From: Methanoregulaceae archaeon UBA288
GTDB taxonomy: Archaea > Halobacteriota > Methanomicrobia > Methanomicrobiales > Methanospirillaceae
Direction: 5' to 3'
DNA length: 6,709 bases
NCBI GenBank assembly: GCA_002495225.1
Contig: DAEF01000171.1
Location: 1-6,709, forward strand
Both the position numbers and the translations under genes were made by a program. Shown in pieces: positions 5,798 to 6,709 of this stretch. Below the pieces are notes generated by a model that worked only from the letters and a program-made list of their open reading frames with translations, made no database searches and was not told the DNA's origin. Each line of letters starts with the position of its first letter. Position 1 is the first letter of the stretch.

Positions 5798-6709
5798 CCG
5801 ATGTCGTGCGTCTCGGTGCCGAAGGTCACCGGTTCATCCCCGCGTACACGGGGAACTCTTTTGCAGCCGTCTGCAATGCAACAATTTTTCACGGTTCATC
5901 CCCGCGTACACGGGGAACTCGTGGTGATCATTCTCTCTCTCCGCAGGTGCACGGGGTTCATCCCCGCGTACACGGGGAACTCGCCGAGAGGACCCCTTTT
6001 GCTTTCGCGCGCTTCCGGTTCATCCCCGCGTACACGGGGAACTCCGCTGACGACCCCGAAGCATGACGAGATGGTGCGGTTCATCCCCGCGTACACGGGG
6101 AACTCGACCTCTGCGACGACCCGAGCCTGGACGCGGCCGGTTCATCCCCGCGTACACGGGGAACTCCTGGGCCTCGCGGGCCGGGGCCGGGGTTGGTTCG
6201 GTTCATCCCCGCGTACACGGGGAACTCGTCGATCGCCAGGTTCAGCAGGACGCCGGAGTCGGTTCATCCCCGCGTACACGGGGAACTCGTATCTGCGATC
6301 AGATCGTTCAGGGTGCCATACGGTTCATCCCCGCGTACACGGGGAACTCACATTGCATCGAAAAACTATGCTGAGAATGAACGGTTCATCCCCGCGTACA
6401 CGGGGAACTCAGGCTATCAGTCATCAAGTCCATTAGGAAGGACGGTTCATCCCCGCGTACACGGGGAACTCTTCTCGTTCTGTACATTGGGTTCGATGGT
6501 GGTCGGTTCATCCCCGCGTACACGGGGAACTCAGGAGGATCGCCCCGTTCGGGAGCTCCGCCGCCGGTTCATCCCCGCGTACACGGGGAACTCGGCCGCC
6601 GCCGCGTTCCGGAGGACTGCGACCCGGGTTCATCCCCGCGTACACGGGGAACTCAATGTCATTAATACTAACCATTTCTGACACTCCGGTTCATCCCCGC
6701 GTACACGGG
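5770..6709 (-). CRISPR. Type I-E-like CRISPR array, transcribed on the minus strand, continuing past the window
   Basis: There are fifteen complete 28-base repeats at 5770, 5831, 5893, 5955, 6017, 6078, 6139, 6200, 6261, 6322, 6383, 6444, 6505, 6566 and 6627, and a sixteenth from 6688 cut by the window edge. Fourteen are identical; the first (5770-5797) differs at two bases. Spacers are 33 bases except three of 34 (5859-5892, 5921-5954, 5983-6016). Counting the nearly constant C before each repeat (14 of 16) gives the usual 29 + 32 layout. The repeat core is CCCCGCGTACACGGGG on the plus strand. On the minus strand it begins GAGTTCCCCG and ends GGGGATGAACCG, very close to the E. coli type I-E repeat, with an ATGAACCG handle after a Cas6e-type hairpin. 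Handle, hairpin pairing and the degenerate left end agree that transcription runs leftward, so the leader lies beyond 6709. No cas gene is in view. Confidence 0.97.

Noticed and set aside
5083..5892. Minus-strand frames over sixA and the array start
   Set aside because: Arg/Pro/Gly-rich translation typical of a shadow frame in GC-rich DNA, antisense to a clear SixA gene.
5716..6681. Long open frames across the array encoding repeated SSPRTRGT, FIPAYTGNS and HPRVHGEL peptides
   Set aside because: These are the three readings of the CRISPR repeat, whose 61-base period is not a multiple of three. They are known-type false proteins, with no start signals or conserved product.

Overview
The window looks like chromosomal DNA of a very GC-rich methanogenic archaeon, most likely Methanomicrobiales. 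This is an inference from three things: archaeal TATA boxes at start-codon distances that imply short or absent leaders, a secreted NosD-type beta-helix/PKD surface protein, and an HFX_2341-type (CARF plus winged helix) regulator. Third codon positions are almost all G or C. No rRNA, tRNA or insertion sequence is visible.

Layout. Positions 1-1096 carry two overlapping minus-strand genes: a small Cys/His-containing protein of unknown function, then a larger protein that runs off the left edge and has a pattern typical of PD-(D/E)XK (Vsr-like) nucleases. They diverge from a plus-strand HFX_2341/DUF6293-family regulator (1158-2000), and one AT-rich stretch separates the two directions. Next is a three-gene plus-strand cassette: a GerW/YtfJ-family protein, a membrane-anchored DUF2953 (YtfI-like) protein, and a 76-residue protein joined to it by a 4-base overlap. 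A 272-base intergenic region with an AT-rich island follows. Then comes a secreted NosD-like beta-helix protein with a Thr/Ser-rich stalk and a C-terminal PKD-like domain (3702-5090), a T-rich terminator, and a SixA-type histidine phosphatase (5197-5676).

From 5705 to the right edge is a CRISPR array with type I-E-like repeats: 15 whole repeats, one repeat cut by the window edge, and a decayed fossil repeat with its fossil spacer beyond the distal end. The repeat structure, the 5' handle and the decay gradient all say the array is transcribed on the minus strand, toward sixA. The leader, and perhaps the cas genes, should therefore lie beyond base 6709. No cas gene is in the window.

Only the GerW/DUF2953/small-protein cassette looks like a functional unit. 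The CARF-type regulator and the nuclease-like protein are possible defence-related neighbours of the array, but they are separated from it by unrelated genes, so that link is only suggestive.
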